Origin: Epiperipatus broadwayi
Lineage: Eukaryota; Onychophora; Udeonychophora; Euonychophora; Peripatidae
Assembly: GCA_028023455.1 (NCBI GenBank)
Contig: JAQFVV010006353.1
Location: 1,986,001-2,050,000, forward strand
Length of the DNA: 64,000 nt
Direction: 5' to 3'
How positions within the stretch are numbered: the stretch's first letter is position 1; each line of letters opens with the position of its first letter. The position numbers and the translations under genes were made by a program. The notes beneath the pieces were generated by a model. It searched no databases. It had not been told where the DNA came from and worked only from the letters and a program-made list of their open reading frames with translations. Positions 22,984-34,260 of this stretch are shown here, piece by piece.

Positions 22984-24423
22984 GAAATTGTAATAAATAA
23001 TTAAATTAAATAATCTAGTTAAATGGCCATCAATATCAATAATGGTCTTCACGATGCTTGTTTAGAAGCCATTAATAGGATTATACTTGTCTGTTCATCA
23101 ATATACATAAAATGAGCTAGTAATATCTATAAGAGTTTTGATCTATATAAATTTTGGTGATATGGGTGATCTTATAAGAGTGCCATTTTTTTTCATTAGT
23201 CATCCAAGTCATGTGTAATAAAAAATGTACCGAATGAGTTTGAACTCAGTACACTATAAACAGATATTTATCTAGATTTAAAACAATCTAGTGGCGCTCG
23301 TGGGAAAACGCATGTACTTAGCTAAACTGAATAAAAGTGATCCCATCCCTTTCCAACTTCATAATATTAACTTTATATAATATGTTATAAGTTGTCATGA
23401 ATAGCACCAGTGTGTGCATGTGACCATGAGTGGTCTTATATGGTTGGAAAGAAGAATAGGAAGGATTCTTTGTTAAAAGAACCTAGTATTGGAGATAAGC
23501 ATAATGCACTCCAGGGATCCCACAGTGGGTAATTTTATTCAGTTGCTATATTTAATATTATTTTATTTGATGACAATGGCCAGTATGTTTTATTGTTCAA
23601 ATGACTTCCCCAATATCTAAATATTTAAATCTTTAATGATGACAGTTTTAATTTTCATTTGGTTATTTTATATGGAAAATGAGATAATTTATTTATTTCA
23701 TTGTTAGCGTGACAGAATTAATGTTTGAGATAGTTGCAATCGGGCTATAATGTTATATTTAATTAATTAGAAATAGACACCCAGATAGAGCATGATATGC
23801 ATATGTTCTTATTTATATGTTAGCATCATCCTTATTTAATTATAAATTGTATTCTAGCTAACACAGTGAATTCATGTATCATTTAATTTTACTCGGTTAC
23901 AAATGATGAACCGCTGGAGCATATCATTATCCTGTTTAGTGTTTAGTTATTGAATTATAGCAACTATCATTTTATCACTCATCAATGTATATATTTATGG
24001 TCAGTTACAAAGTAACAGCCTTTTTCATCATTACAGTAATTTTGCTTACTATGACAAATGGCACAGATTATAAGCATAATAAATATATATCTTAATAATT
24101 AATAATTTCTTTTAGTTACAATATATAACAAAATTATCCCTAAAATCAAGAGATCCATATGCGTTTCTTTATTTGTTCACAATAGCTAGATCATTGCTCT
24201 ATGGTACATCCATAAGTCATCAATAACAAATTTGAATTCAGGTCAACTAATGGCCACCAATCTTAATCTTAGCTAGTAGATAAACCAAAAAAATAAAAAA
24301 TTAAATACCCTCCTCATTTTACTTTTGCTTTTAAAAAGTTTGGTGATATTGTTTTTTATGTTGTGCTTTGTTTTAGAACAATGACCATATTCATTCTTCA
24401 AATCATATATATATAGTTAAATG
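22984..24423. other. Spacer, no gene seen
   Basis: The stretch 23270-23530 is less AT-rich than its surroundings. It contains AACTGAATAAAAGTGATCCCATCCC, whose reverse complement partly recurs at 23510-23550 (GGGATCCCACAGTGGGTAATTTTATTCAGTT), so it may be a diverged inverted-repeat element of about 230 bp. No gene was found. Confidence 0.45.
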
Positions 24424-25240
24424 TTTTACTTCAGCACATATTCTTGAAGCATATGAATAAAGACATCTAAAAAAAAAAACAGATAACCCCCCCATGAATT
24501 TTGTGCTGAATCAGTCTTTCTCAGCCAGGTCACAATGTCTTACATAAGCTTTTATCATCTATTCATTATTTTCAATACCATATTATTAATATGTTTCAAA
24601 GAGGTGTGATGGAAATATGCTTAAAAAAAGATATTAGACATGGAAAAAGAAAAAAATGAGATGTTCTATGTTTTTAGGATGAATTAAAAACAGTTATATT
24701 AATCAGTAACTGAAGTTCAAAGTTTATATCTGGATTAGTGATAATCTCTAATTTCATAAATGATTAGTAATTATCATTAATATATTTATCTCAAATAGAT
24801 GGTGTCACAGTTATAAGAGCAAAAAATTTGACACTTGTAAATAAAATTTAACAATTTATATTTATTTTGCAAGTAAAATATCTGCAGTTATTTAAGGGGA
24901 TAGGGGACAAGTTGAATAGTTTTGAAAATGAATTAATTATTTTTCATTGTGAACGTTTATGATTAATTAAAAAATTATATTAATCTGTAAATGAAGTTTA
25001 AAGTTTATATCCAGATTAGGAATACTCTCTAGTTTCGTAAATGATTAATGATAATCATTCATCTATTTATCTGAAGTGAATGGTATCAAAGTTACAGACT
25101 GCAGAACATTTGACACTTGTAAATCAAACTGTAATAATTTACAGTTATTTTGCAAGTAAAATATTTACGGTTATTTAAGGGGATGGGGAACAAGTTGAAT
25201 ATTTTTAAAAGTGAATTAATTATCTTTCATTGTGAGTGCT
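24424..25240 (+). repeat. R24 repeat, tandemly duplicated (~280-bp unit)
   Basis: Two units (about 24680-24960 and 24960-25235) share TTATATTAATC.GTAA.TGAAGTT.AAAGTTTATATC.. and TTTGACACTTGTAAAT. They also share TTTTGCAAGTAAAATAT.....GTTATTTAAGGGGAT. A preceding block at 24424 matches 1680-1720. The same family occurs at 1640 and, reversed, at 535. Function and origin are unknown. Confidence 0.75.
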
Positions 25241-26095
25241 ACTTTATCGGCAATAAATTATTTTGTTACAAATTCCATATCACTATTTACACCAAAATAA
25301 TTTGTTTATTTGGGGGAAAAATCTTTAAAATAAAGCATTCGTTTTAATATTTACATTTTTAAAATAGAGGAAGAGGAGAAACGAGGATGCTATAAAAAAG
25401 AAAACTTCTTTTAAAGCTATAGAATAGTTTAATATTATTAATGTGGTTACAAAACATTGCATTTTAAAAACGTTCCCCCCCTCCCATGTCATTATAAATG
25501 GTTCAACTACAAAGCACATGAGAAAAAAATAAGAATTCTAATAATTATTTTATATCCTTTAGCACTTTGTAAAAGAAAATCCCAAATGAACCTTGAATTA
25601 TTAACTTAAATAAACACACGTAATCACTTAATATTTCATTTATATAATGATTAAATAATTTACAAAATATGTTGACATTACTTTTACATTTATTATCATT
25701 AATAGTGATTAACCTTAGGTTGTTTTGAAATAATAAAATGCAAAAGAGAACATTTTTGATCGATAATTGTAATGATATTGTGTTTGCACGGTATTATGGG
25801 TAATTATAAAGAGTTTCTAGGCTCTAATATTTATGATTGAAGTTAAATAATTTTATTATTTTTAAAAATCACGGCTTATATAAAAGAAAACATTTCATAA
25901 AATGGTAATTAATTTTAGAATAAAATTATGAAATAATTATATCCAGATTATTTACAATGAAGACTGATTGAAGACGGATTTTACAAAAAAATTGTTCATA
26001 CTGTAAACAGATTAAATAAATGCTCATACAATCTTCTATCATGGATGACTGAACACATTTTTAAAATATAACTATATAATTAAATGGCATATAGC
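25241..26095. other. AT-rich spacer, no gene seen
   Basis: No recognised features apart from the C-rich run CCCCCCCTCCC near 25475. Confidence 0.5.
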
Positions 26096-26205
26096 TTGGG
26101 AGTTTATAAAAGTTTAAAGTCCGGAAGTGATGGACTGGAGCTGTGTCTGTGGGCTTTGAATTCCGGAGTTTGACAGTCTTACCATTATACTAAATCATTA
26201 GCATT
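26096..26205 (-). repeat. tRNA-like SINE fragment
   Basis: The minus strand reads TTTAGTATAATGGTAAGACTGTCAAACTCCGGAATTC near 26160-26200, resembling box A plus an anticodon arm. Further on is a weak AGTCCATCACTTCCGG in place of box B. It is related in layout to the tRNA-like fragments at 31.7-32.0 kb. No target duplication is evident. Confidence 0.4.
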
Positions 26206-27484
26206 TTTTTTTCCAACCTGACTACATTTATGCCATCTGGTGTAAGGTTTAGTATTCAAGATGCCAGATGGTGATGCTAAATAAATCCATATCTAGGGGT
26301 ATTCTATGCAAATATCTCCATAGTAGATAACATAAATGAGATTGGAAGAAAATATAAATAGCAAAATGTGTAAGCAAAAATCACATGATGTTTTGTAGGT
26401 CATGTGATATCTTAGTGGCTTTATACTAAAGCATAAACAGCATTAAAATAAATGAAACATGTAAACTTGAATTTATTAAATGAAATGATTTAAGCTGTAA
26501 TTATTAAAATAAATAAATAAATCAAACAACTTTAATTACAGTTCACACATAAGTAAACTGACTTATGTAACAAGAACAAATAGCATGTCTCACTACTAAA
26601 AAATAATACTAAATAAAAATATAAAAAAGCATCACCATGTATTACAACCATACAACACACATTTTCTTTCGATTGGAGCATGCTAAAAAATAATACTAGT
26701 TATTAAAAATAGTAAAAACCATTTTCACCCATGACAGCCATACAATAAACATTTTGTTTTCTCACTCCTACTAAGCAACCTAGGGTAAACTTTAGTAATC
26801 AATAGACGTCAGTTGGTACAACTTAATAAATCCCTACCCAGTGCTATCCTATGCAATTAATTCCCAGACTATTTCTAACTTATATGGCTTTGATCAATAA
26901 TGAGCTTTTGAATGTGGGAGCAGTGCATCTAGATTTCTTCATATACTTTGAAGCATCTCTAGTAAATAACTGAACTAGTGGGGAATAGCATATAAATATG
27001 CAAATATATAGATAAGTATTCAAAATTATACTACTGTTATCCTACAATCAGTAACAAAGATTGAGGTGGTCTGATTAATTCCCTAGTCAGCTTTTTGGCA
27101 TTCAGGAGCCAAATCTCTGGAAAATGGTATCCCTCATGATCTTTTTTGCTGCTTCATACTAATGTTCTTCAGAAAGTCCTGTCCATGGAGAAGAAGGTAC
27201 AACTACTATGGTATGGTTGATATATCAATATTCTCTTCTTTCTGAAGTATTATTTTCTTTGGGGCAAGTAACTTCCTATGCTTAACTGGATTTAATTAGC
27301 ATGATCTACTCTATGTAAGATAAAACCTGCATTCCTTTGTTAACTGCAAACGTGTCATTTTCCCATTACTTGTAATTACAGTTAAATGATTCGAGTTATA
27401 TTTATTTTATTCTACTGTAGCTTACTTTATTTATAATAGCTCGAATATAATTGTAATAGAGTGGAAGTACAGAAACACCCTAGC
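26206..27484. other. Spacer with diverged FB-M-like debris
   Basis: At 26770-26960 the sequence (CTTTAGTAATCAATAGACG... CCCTACCCAGTGCTATCC... CCCAGACTATTTCTAACTTATATGGC... GTGCATCTAGATTTC) follows the order of an FB-M arm but with many changes. Near 26228-26290 GCCATCTGG and CCAGATGG form an inverted pair. No gene was found. Confidence 0.45.
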
Positions 27485-27615
27485 GAGTTATATGCAAACT
27501 AACCATCTGCAAATGTAGGTACAGAATGTGCCCAACTATTCTATAGCCCGGGCCGTATATAACATTTCATTTAGCCTTTATACATAATGACATTCCAGCT
27601 AAATGTCACAAATGG
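27485..27615 (+). repeat. GTAAAC-family element copy 2
   Basis: Resembles 32230-32340 and the left part of 6427-6625 (GCAAACTAAC...TAGAATG.G.CC...AGCC..GGCC.TA.ATAACATTC.ATTTA). It is short and diverged. Confidence 0.45.
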
Positions 27616-28255
27616 GATTTAGAAATGTTTAAAGGACACCTTAGTGTTGATTATAATTTTAATAATTCTATAAGTAATTTATAATTATTGTATTAACTGT
27701 CGTATTATATATACGTATTATTAAAAAATAATTTGCAGCTACATTAAATATGTATTCAAACTTAGATTGCTCGGTGATCAGTTTTAAATTAATTTACGTA
27801 TTTGATCAAATTTCTTTTTGAAGTCACTGTAGCCACTTAATTGCTCGAGGAACTTGGACATAACCCAATCAAAAAATATTTTATTAAATTATAGAAGTAT
27901 CACTTTTGCTGTTTTTAAAGTTAGCAATCCTTCAAATAAAAGTATCGGGAAAAATTTATGTTTCTAAAAAATATTAAAATTTGTAAAATGCAAGTTTAGT
28001 CTTTAATGATTCAAAAATCAATACTATTTATTAAATACAAACTTGTTAAAATACTTTAAATTTTAGTTTAATTTTCGATAAGTTAATTATATTTTTTAAA
28101 CAAGATTAAAAAACTTTGTTTTACTGCAATCAATATTTTAGATTTTTATGCTAACAAAGCAAATATCTAATAATTATTATTCATATAATTATTGATAAGG
28201 ATCATTACCAACTCAACATATGCTCCTTAATATTCCCACTAGATGATACTTTAAA
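27616..28255. other. AT-rich spacer, no gene seen
   Basis: No feature recognised. Confidence 0.5.
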
Positions 28256-28440
28256 ATGGGAGGAGGGAAAGGGGGAGGGGGAAAATGGAGAGACATAGAT
28301 AGAGAGGTCAGAGATGAGAGCGAGGAGGGAAAGGAAGAAGTGGGAAAAATGAACAATTATTTTTGGAATGTAGGATGTTGAAAAAAGATCAGGATAAAAG
28401 TGGGGAAAAATTAAAGATAAAGAAAGAGATAGAAGCAAGT
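28256..28440 (+). repeat. Polypurine tract with G-quadruplex motif
   Basis: About 185 bp that is overwhelmingly purine on the + strand. At 28258-28281 four runs of at least three G are separated by AGGA, AAA and A, which satisfies the G3+N1-7 quadruplex pattern. The minus-strand open frame over this stretch is an artefact of the pyrimidine-rich complement (Ser/Leu/Phe/Pro-rich). Confidence 0.75.
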
Positions 28441-29056
28441 CTTTAAAAGTGGAAAATATGAAGATAGGATATTAGTACTGTCAAAACAATTTTTATTAAA
28501 TAGTGATAGAAGGAAAAAAGAAATGAATCAGGGCTAGAAAAATAATTGAATAATAAGAGTAGAAAGTAGAGGAGCTATTGTGTTTTGGAGAAAGAATGTT
28601 TAACCTGGCAAAGGATTTTTGAGTATATTCATGTAGTGAACTCACTACAACCCAACAAGAGCTTACCCTCAAATAATGACCTTACTACAACATCATCAAA
28701 GATCAGATTCAAGTTACAATAAGGTAACAATAAAAGAAAATAAATAAACAATGTCATAAACAAGCCAGCCAATTGGAGAGCTGGGTTAGTGAATCTGATT
28801 GTTCCGATTAAAGATGGAGATCTTGCTATATACTGAGGTTCTTTAAAAAAAAATCAAAGGATGATGACCACTTTCAGATGTTTATATAATAGATGTCTGC
28901 CAGAGTTTAAATGACAGTTTGGATATTTTCAAAAATATCATAGAATGAAGAGAGGCATGTACAAGCTTGGAGCAGGAGCAACCCTGTACCTGCACATCAG
29001 GGTCCTAAAGGAAAGTCACAGTATTTTCCCCAAACGTTAGCTGTACCACTAGCAAT
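28441..29056. other. Spacer, no gene seen
   Basis: Moderately purine-rich at its start. No gene or repeat family recognised. Confidence 0.5.
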
Positions 29057-29072
29057 TTAATTTGCATAGTTT

Positions 29073-29182
29073 TTTTCATATGTCATAGCATCAGCCGGGA
29101 GGCGAAGGCTGCAACAACCATCTGCAACCAACTGCTTGCTTGCAAGGCGGCCGTGCTGATCTCTCGGATAACAATGCTTGAC
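29073..29182 (-). repeat. tRNA-derived SINE-B copy 2
   Basis: Minus-strand tRNA-like body of the long-variable-arm type, ending in GACATATG and an A tail. A perfect 16-bp target duplication TTAATTTGCATAGTTT flanks it at 29057-29072 and 29183-29198. Box A and box B have a few substitutions compared with copy 1. Confidence 0.87.
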
Positions 29183-29413
29183 TTAATTTGCATAGTTTCT
29201 AAACATTTGTATATACTCTGTATCTATTATACTATGTGGGTATATATACATACAATTTAATAACTTTTTAACAGATAATAATTGTTTATTTTTCAATTTG
29301 GGAAATTTCTATTAAAATTTTTATTTTTAAAAAATCATAGTCATATGTTAAAAGACAATGAACAATGAAAATTATATACTATAAAGGCTTTTTGCACTCA
29401 AAAGGGGATCTTC

Positions 29414-29506
29414 TGCCAATTGTTGGTGGCCGAGCAGTTAGCGTAGCTGCCTTACAAACAGCTGACCCAGGTTCACTTCCCAGTCAATGCTTTGATATAT
29501 ATTTAT
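29414..29506 (+). repeat. tRNA-derived SINE-A copy 2
   Basis: Short-type tRNA-like body with GTTGGTGGCCGAGCAGTTAGC, the loop CTTACAA, and box B-like AGGTTCACTTCCC. It ends TTTGATATATATTTATAAGG. The flanking duplication is imperfect (AGGGGATCTTCT / AGGGTAACCTCTTCT), so this copy looks older than SINE-A copy 1. Confidence 0.75.
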
Positions 29507-29514
29507 AAGGGTAA

Positions 29515-31039
29515 CCTCTTCTAAATGCAGCTCTAATTATTAAGTAGAGACAATAAATATATACATCTTTAAAAAAACAAAGCTTACTAATTTTCTTACT
29601 TTCCTTATTTTACAATAAATTCTCCCACAGATGTTATAATTTAATAATAATAATAATATATAGTATTATAATCTTATAGAAGGAAATTACTTTTTACGTG
29701 CTATTAGATTGACATTAAATTTACATGCACTCAAATCAATGTGTTTTAAAAGCATAAGTTAATCACTTATGATTAGAGCCTATTCTTATATAAACTAAGC
29801 TTTATTGACCATGTTTATATCAGGACTGAATCTTATTATGAGCCTAATATTTCGATCGACAAACCATTTGCACAAATTTAGTCTATATATCACAGGGAAG
29901 AGAAAGTTTCTCATTTTTCACTATATGCAACTTTTGAATTATATTGATTTGAACATTGTAATAAATAATTTAGTGATTTATATCTATGTAATCTTGTGGA
30001 AGGAAATTACTCTTCAGACATATGCTGTTCTATTGATATTAAAATTATATGCATTCACCTATCAATAAGTGTTTTAAATTGAATCACTTATGCTTAAAAC
30101 CTATTCTTATATAAACCAATCCAAATCCACAGTCAAGATGCATTAATGTGCAGAAATCAATAAGACTGGTTCTTCAGGCTAAATGAAAACAATAGCAAAC
30201 CTGTCAAAGCTATTACTAATCAAAAAGATGCTTCAAGGATGTCCTCTTTAGATTAGTAGTAGCTTGGATGTTTGCTAGTTTTTTTTCAGCCTGCAGAACT
30301 GCTCTGATTGGTTGATTAATATCAATATACCTTAGCTGTGGATTTAACTTTGTTTATATAATGGAGTTACCATTACTAATTAATTTATATCTATATCAAT
30401 CTGTTGAAAATATTAAATTTAAATAGTATTATATTTTTATATTTGTTTACAGAGTTATATAAAATTTTTAGTATTACATTTAAAAAACATTTTAGCATGC
30501 AAAATCTTGTAAATCAACTTCATAAAGTATATTAAAGGAAAAGCAAAATTATGTGCTTTCAACATAAATTGAGGAAGCATCCTTAATAAATAAATATGAT
30601 CACATATGTTGCTCTGAGTTAGCAAAACGACTATTGCGGTATTGTAAAATTTATTAAAATTTTATTTTTTTTTGGTCAGCTTATAAATGAAGTAATATAT
30701 ATTGATACAATGTATATTGTGGCTTCTCTGCAATTAACAAATATTAATGTTTTATAATAAATTAAACATTTTATTACCAGTCAATTAGCAAAAAGAGGTT
30801 GACTTGACAAGATACTATGGGTAGCACATATTATATAATTTATTGCTAATACTTGAGAATATTAATGAATAAATATTTATTTCTCTCAAATCTAATGAAT
30901 TTAACATTTAAAAATATTTTTTGCAATTTTATATTTTCACACTTGCTGCTACCGATAACATGGATGACATAAAAACTAAACTTGTAAATGCCTTCAGGGT
31001 AAGTTTGCATTGTCCAAAAATATAACATTCTGTTTTTAA
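29515..31039. other. AT-rich spacer, no gene seen
   Basis: Two related segments occur near 29660-29790 and 29970-30115. Each has ATCTT.T.GAAGGAAATTACT followed by a GCATTCAC/CACTCAAAT block and AATCACTTATG, suggesting a diverged duplication with about 310 bp spacing. No gene was found. Confidence 0.5.
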
Positions 31040-31056
31040 AAATAAAATATTTCTGT

Positions 31057-31170
31057 CAAGCATTGTTAGCTGAGAGGTCAGCACAGCCACCTTGTAAGCA
31101 AGCAGTTGGTTTCAGACAGTTGTTGTGGGTTTGCCTCCCAGCCGACGCCATGACATAAGGAAAAAAAATA
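31057..31170 (+). repeat. tRNA-derived SINE-B copy 3
   Basis: Plus-strand long-variable-arm tRNA-like body: CATTGTTAGCTGAGAGGTCAGC, then CCTTGTAAGCAAGC, then GGTTTGCCTCCCAGCC, ending ATGACATAAGGAAAAAAAAT. A perfect 17-bp target duplication AAATAAAATATTTCTGT lies at 31040-31056 and 31171-31187. Confidence 0.88.
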
Positions 31171-31187
31171 AAATAAAATATTTCTGT

Positions 31188-31690
31188 TCAAAATAAATTA
31201 TTAATATTTTATATTCTTGATTTGTAATAAATATTGTATAAATTATTGTACAAAAGGAATCTTGAATTGCAATAAATTTGTAAATAAACATGTTTTTAAT
31301 TATTTGAACTATTTTCTCTAAACAATATTATAAAAAATGATGATGTCAGAATACAAAAAAGCAACTCATTAAAGTAAATGAAAGGTGGAGCTAAAGTTCT
31401 CTTGCTGAATCTTCACTTTTTTGGCCATCTATGGAATTTTTCAGAACTAAAATTTTACATAAAATATATATATAGAAAAAACGTATTTAAAAGTAAAGCT
31501 TGAAAAAGTTCTTAATTAGGGCAAATAATTTTAAAAATGAAAATCTTCACTTGGGAATGAACAATGCTAAGAATATAAAGATATTCACAGGCAAAACAAG
31601 TCCAACATGCTACTAAAAATTAAAATAAAATAAAAATAATTGAATAGCCTTTATTGTTATAGAAGTACATGTGAGTCTCATGAATCAGAA
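31188..31690. other. AT-rich spacer, no gene seen
   Basis: No feature recognised. Confidence 0.5.
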
Positions 31691-32035
31691 ATGAAAAAAA
31701 TTGGAATGGATTTGAGATCCTTTCACTCCAAGATCTGGCAATCTACACTGTATTAAACCAAGCAGGGCAAAAAATACTCAAACGGTTTTATTATTCAGAA
31801 ATTCATACAAAGTTTGAATGTCAGAAGGATCAGAATTGGAACTGATCTGAGGATGCTACTACATTCTAGAGTCCAAAACTCTACCACTGCACTAAATAAT
31901 GCAGGGGGAGGGATCAATGGTTAATTGCTCAGGAATTCATAAAAAATCTCAGTTCCAAAAGTGGAATCAAACTGATGATGCTACATTCTGTAGTCCGAAA
32001 CTCTAGCACTACCCTAAATCAAAAAGGGCAATGTG
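31691..32035 (-). repeat. Three tandem tRNA-like fragments
   Basis: Three minus-strand blocks near 31695-31760, 31820-31905 and 31930-32020 each resemble TTTAGTGCAGTGGTAGAGTT followed by TGGACTCTAGAATG and a degraded box B. This resembles a glutamine-like tRNA head. They sit about 110-120 bp apart, and the adjacent GAATTCAT-AAA blocks also recur, so this is a tandem array of a tRNA-derived unit. Confidence 0.5.
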
Positions 32036-32229
32036 TTAAACATGATCTTCAAAATCGATTTACTGAGAATATGACTTACAAATTTAATTATGTTTACAAG
32101 CAAATATTATGATATTTCTCAGTATCTGCTAAATTTTTTTTTCTTTTACTATAAACAAAAGATTAAGATTATTTTGCCTAACTATCATTCAGTTAATAGA
32201 TGTAAATATAACTTTTTGATAGCTCAAAT

Positions 32230-32345
32230 ATATATGTAAACTAACAATTGATAAACATAAATATAGAATGAGTCCCATCTATACCTAGCTCAGACCATAC
32301 ATAAGCATTCCATTTATGGATGTAGCATATGATGAATATTTAAAT
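32230..32345 (+). repeat. GTAAAC-family element copy 3
   Basis: Resembles 27485-27615 along most of its length (GTAAACTAACAATTG...AGAATGAGTCCC...CTCAGACCATACATAAGCATTCCATTTA). Confidence 0.45.
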
Positions 32346-32830
32346 ATTAAAAATTTGTAAATAAATCAAACAGTCGAAGATAAAAAAATTCTCTTAAAAA
32401 TTAATAAGTAAAAACAAAAAATTATTTAGACTGTTTGATTTATTTACAAATTCTTTTGTGTTCTATTACTAAAAGAAATGTTCAATTATATCCACAGCCA
32501 ACATATTTTTCAGGTCTTTCCATGTGTCTCATTAATAGAAGCAGATGGTGGTGAGACACCGCTTTTTATGCAGCCCTTTAATGGGGGAATGGGTCTTTCG
32601 GTTAAAAAATTTGCTGACTCCTGATTCAGACTAAAAAACAGAATATGTTCACTAAAAACATATAAAAAAAAAATAAATAAAAATATTTCGAGTGAAAGAG
32701 AGAGAAATTTCTTAACTTTCCAGAAAATCATGTGAGGCATATATTTATTTAAACAAAACCAAAAATAAATGAATTAGCATATTTACATTTATACCATGTT
32801 AAAAATAATAAGTAAATATATTTTTAATTA
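32346..32830. other. AT-rich spacer with small inverted repeat
   Basis: AATTTGTAAATAAATCAAACAGTC at about 32352-32375 is mirrored by GACTGTTTGATTTATTTACAAATT at about 32428-32451, a hairpin of about 100 bp. No gene was found. Confidence 0.65.
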
Positions 32831-32843
32831 TTAAGAAGGATTG

Positions 32844-33412
32844 TTAAAACAGGCAAAAACTCACTATACATATTGCCACATTCAGCAAGCTAGAGTAATC
32901 AATGAATGCCAAAAGGCTTGTGCATAAAATCCCCATCTAGTGCCTACTCATCCAATATCACCAGACTAGTTTCTGGCTTGTGGCTTCATCAGTGAGGAGC
33001 CTTGGATCTGAGAGCACTGCATTTAGATCTTAGGATCTAATGCAACCCTCCAGCAACCACCTTTTATCTCCACTTAACTACAAAACCATAAGTCTTATAT
33101 TGAAAACATCTTTTTTCAATCCAAACTCATTAGCTTATATAGTCATATAGGTCTGCTCTGAACTCAGTTCAGTACCTATACATTTTGGTGTCTTTGGTTC
33201 TTTAATAACCATAGCCACCACTATCTTATTAGGCAGGATTGGTTTTAAGCTAATAAACATCACATGATAAACATTTCTTATGCTTGATTATAGCTGTTGT
33301 TAATTCAGGCAAAATTCACTATGTTGCAATACGTATAGTGAGTTTTGCCTCTTTTAACAATGGTTATAAGCAAGCATAAGAAATGGTGATCATGTGATAT
33401 TTATTGGCTTAA
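32844..33412. mobile_element. Foldback element FB-M copy 5
   Basis: The left end is the short end (TTAAAACAGGCAAAAACTCACTATAC). The right end is a compact palindrome at 33243-33412, where AAACATCACATGATAAACATTTCTTATGCTTG is mirrored by CAAGCATAAGAAATGGTGATCATGTGAT. Between them lie the hammerhead-like block, TAGATCTTAGGATCTA, and the conserved GAACTCAGTTCAGTACC...TTTTGGTGTCTTTGG segment. An 8-bp direct repeat AAGGATTG flanks it at 32836-32843 and 33413-33420. The motif near 32957-33000 (minus strand) has lost a base in stem II and a stem I pair. Confidence 0.8.
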
Positions 33413-33569
33413 AAGGATTGCTTTTGTTATTAAAAGTACTTAACCTCTACAAATGTTTCATGAATTCTAATGTATGCTATTATAGGTGTAAGTAATAATG
33501 TTGAACTACATATAAATGATTTGAAATTTCTGGTCATGGCTATAATGTTTATCCCAGTAAAAATAGTGG

Positions 33570-34260
33570 TGGGTTCTCTCTCCATACAGCATATAGCATC
33601 ATCTATAAATCAGTGCATAGATTACATAATGACATAGCTTACCCATTTACTACAAAATGTTTTCAACACTAGCATGTCTGGAGCACAGGTTACAACATGA
33701 AATGTGACAGTATGTTTCACATCTTTGTAGATCATCTTCAATACTCTCCATGCCATTATGAAATATTGATAATCAGTTTAAAACATGACTTGTTATTAAA
33801 CCACAAAACATCACATCATCCCCATTCTTTATGCTTACACAAGCTGTTTTTACAGAGGCTAAACTTTCCATATAGTGACATCACTCAGTGCAAGCTATAA
33901 GCTAGAAACTAGTCTGGGGATATTGTATGAGTAGGCACTAGATACAGATTTTATGCACAAATCTTTTTGCATCTATTGATACTCTGGCATAAACTGAGTG
34001 GTGCTATTGTATGGAGAGTTTAGCCTCTGTGTAATGGCTATGATTTGAAAAATTTGCTATGATATATTGTGTGAGCTATTTAAAACATTCTACCAGCAGT
34101 TTTTCTCAATTTAAATTGATGTTAGCATGTTGTTTCATTGTGAATTAAGCTATGAATCACATTGTTATACTTAATGACACAACTTGTGAACCAGAAATGC
34201 TAGAACTGTAACATTTTTGTGATGAATCATTAAATTATGTCAGTATGTAATACATATGTC
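33570..34260. mobile_element. Mariner-like relic carrying FB-M copy 8
   Basis: The stretch 33640-33690 (CATAGCTTACCCATTTACTACAAAATG...CTAGCATGTCTGGAGCACAG) corresponds to the left end of mariner derivatives at 15200 and 35858. In reverse, 34130-34250 carries the same end (GTTCACAAG..., and an NNML-type transposase start read on the minus strand near 34120-34145). The element therefore has two inverted 5' ends with an FB-M copy between them. Confidence 0.5.
33796..34033. mobile_element. Foldback element FB-M copy 8, internally deleted
   Basis: The left end TAAACCACAAAACATCACATC...CAGAGGCTAAACTTTCCATATAG is mirrored by ...CTATTGTATGGAGAGTTTAGCCTCTGTGTA. A deletion joins the left arm directly to the middle of the right-arm hammerhead block (AAGCTAGAAACTAGTCTGGGGATATTG). 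The CTGATGA box is therefore missing. Confidence 0.7.

Noticed and set aside
28205-28438. 77-codon minus-strand frame rich in Ser/Leu/Phe/Pro
   Set aside because: Artefact of a polypurine tract on the other strand.
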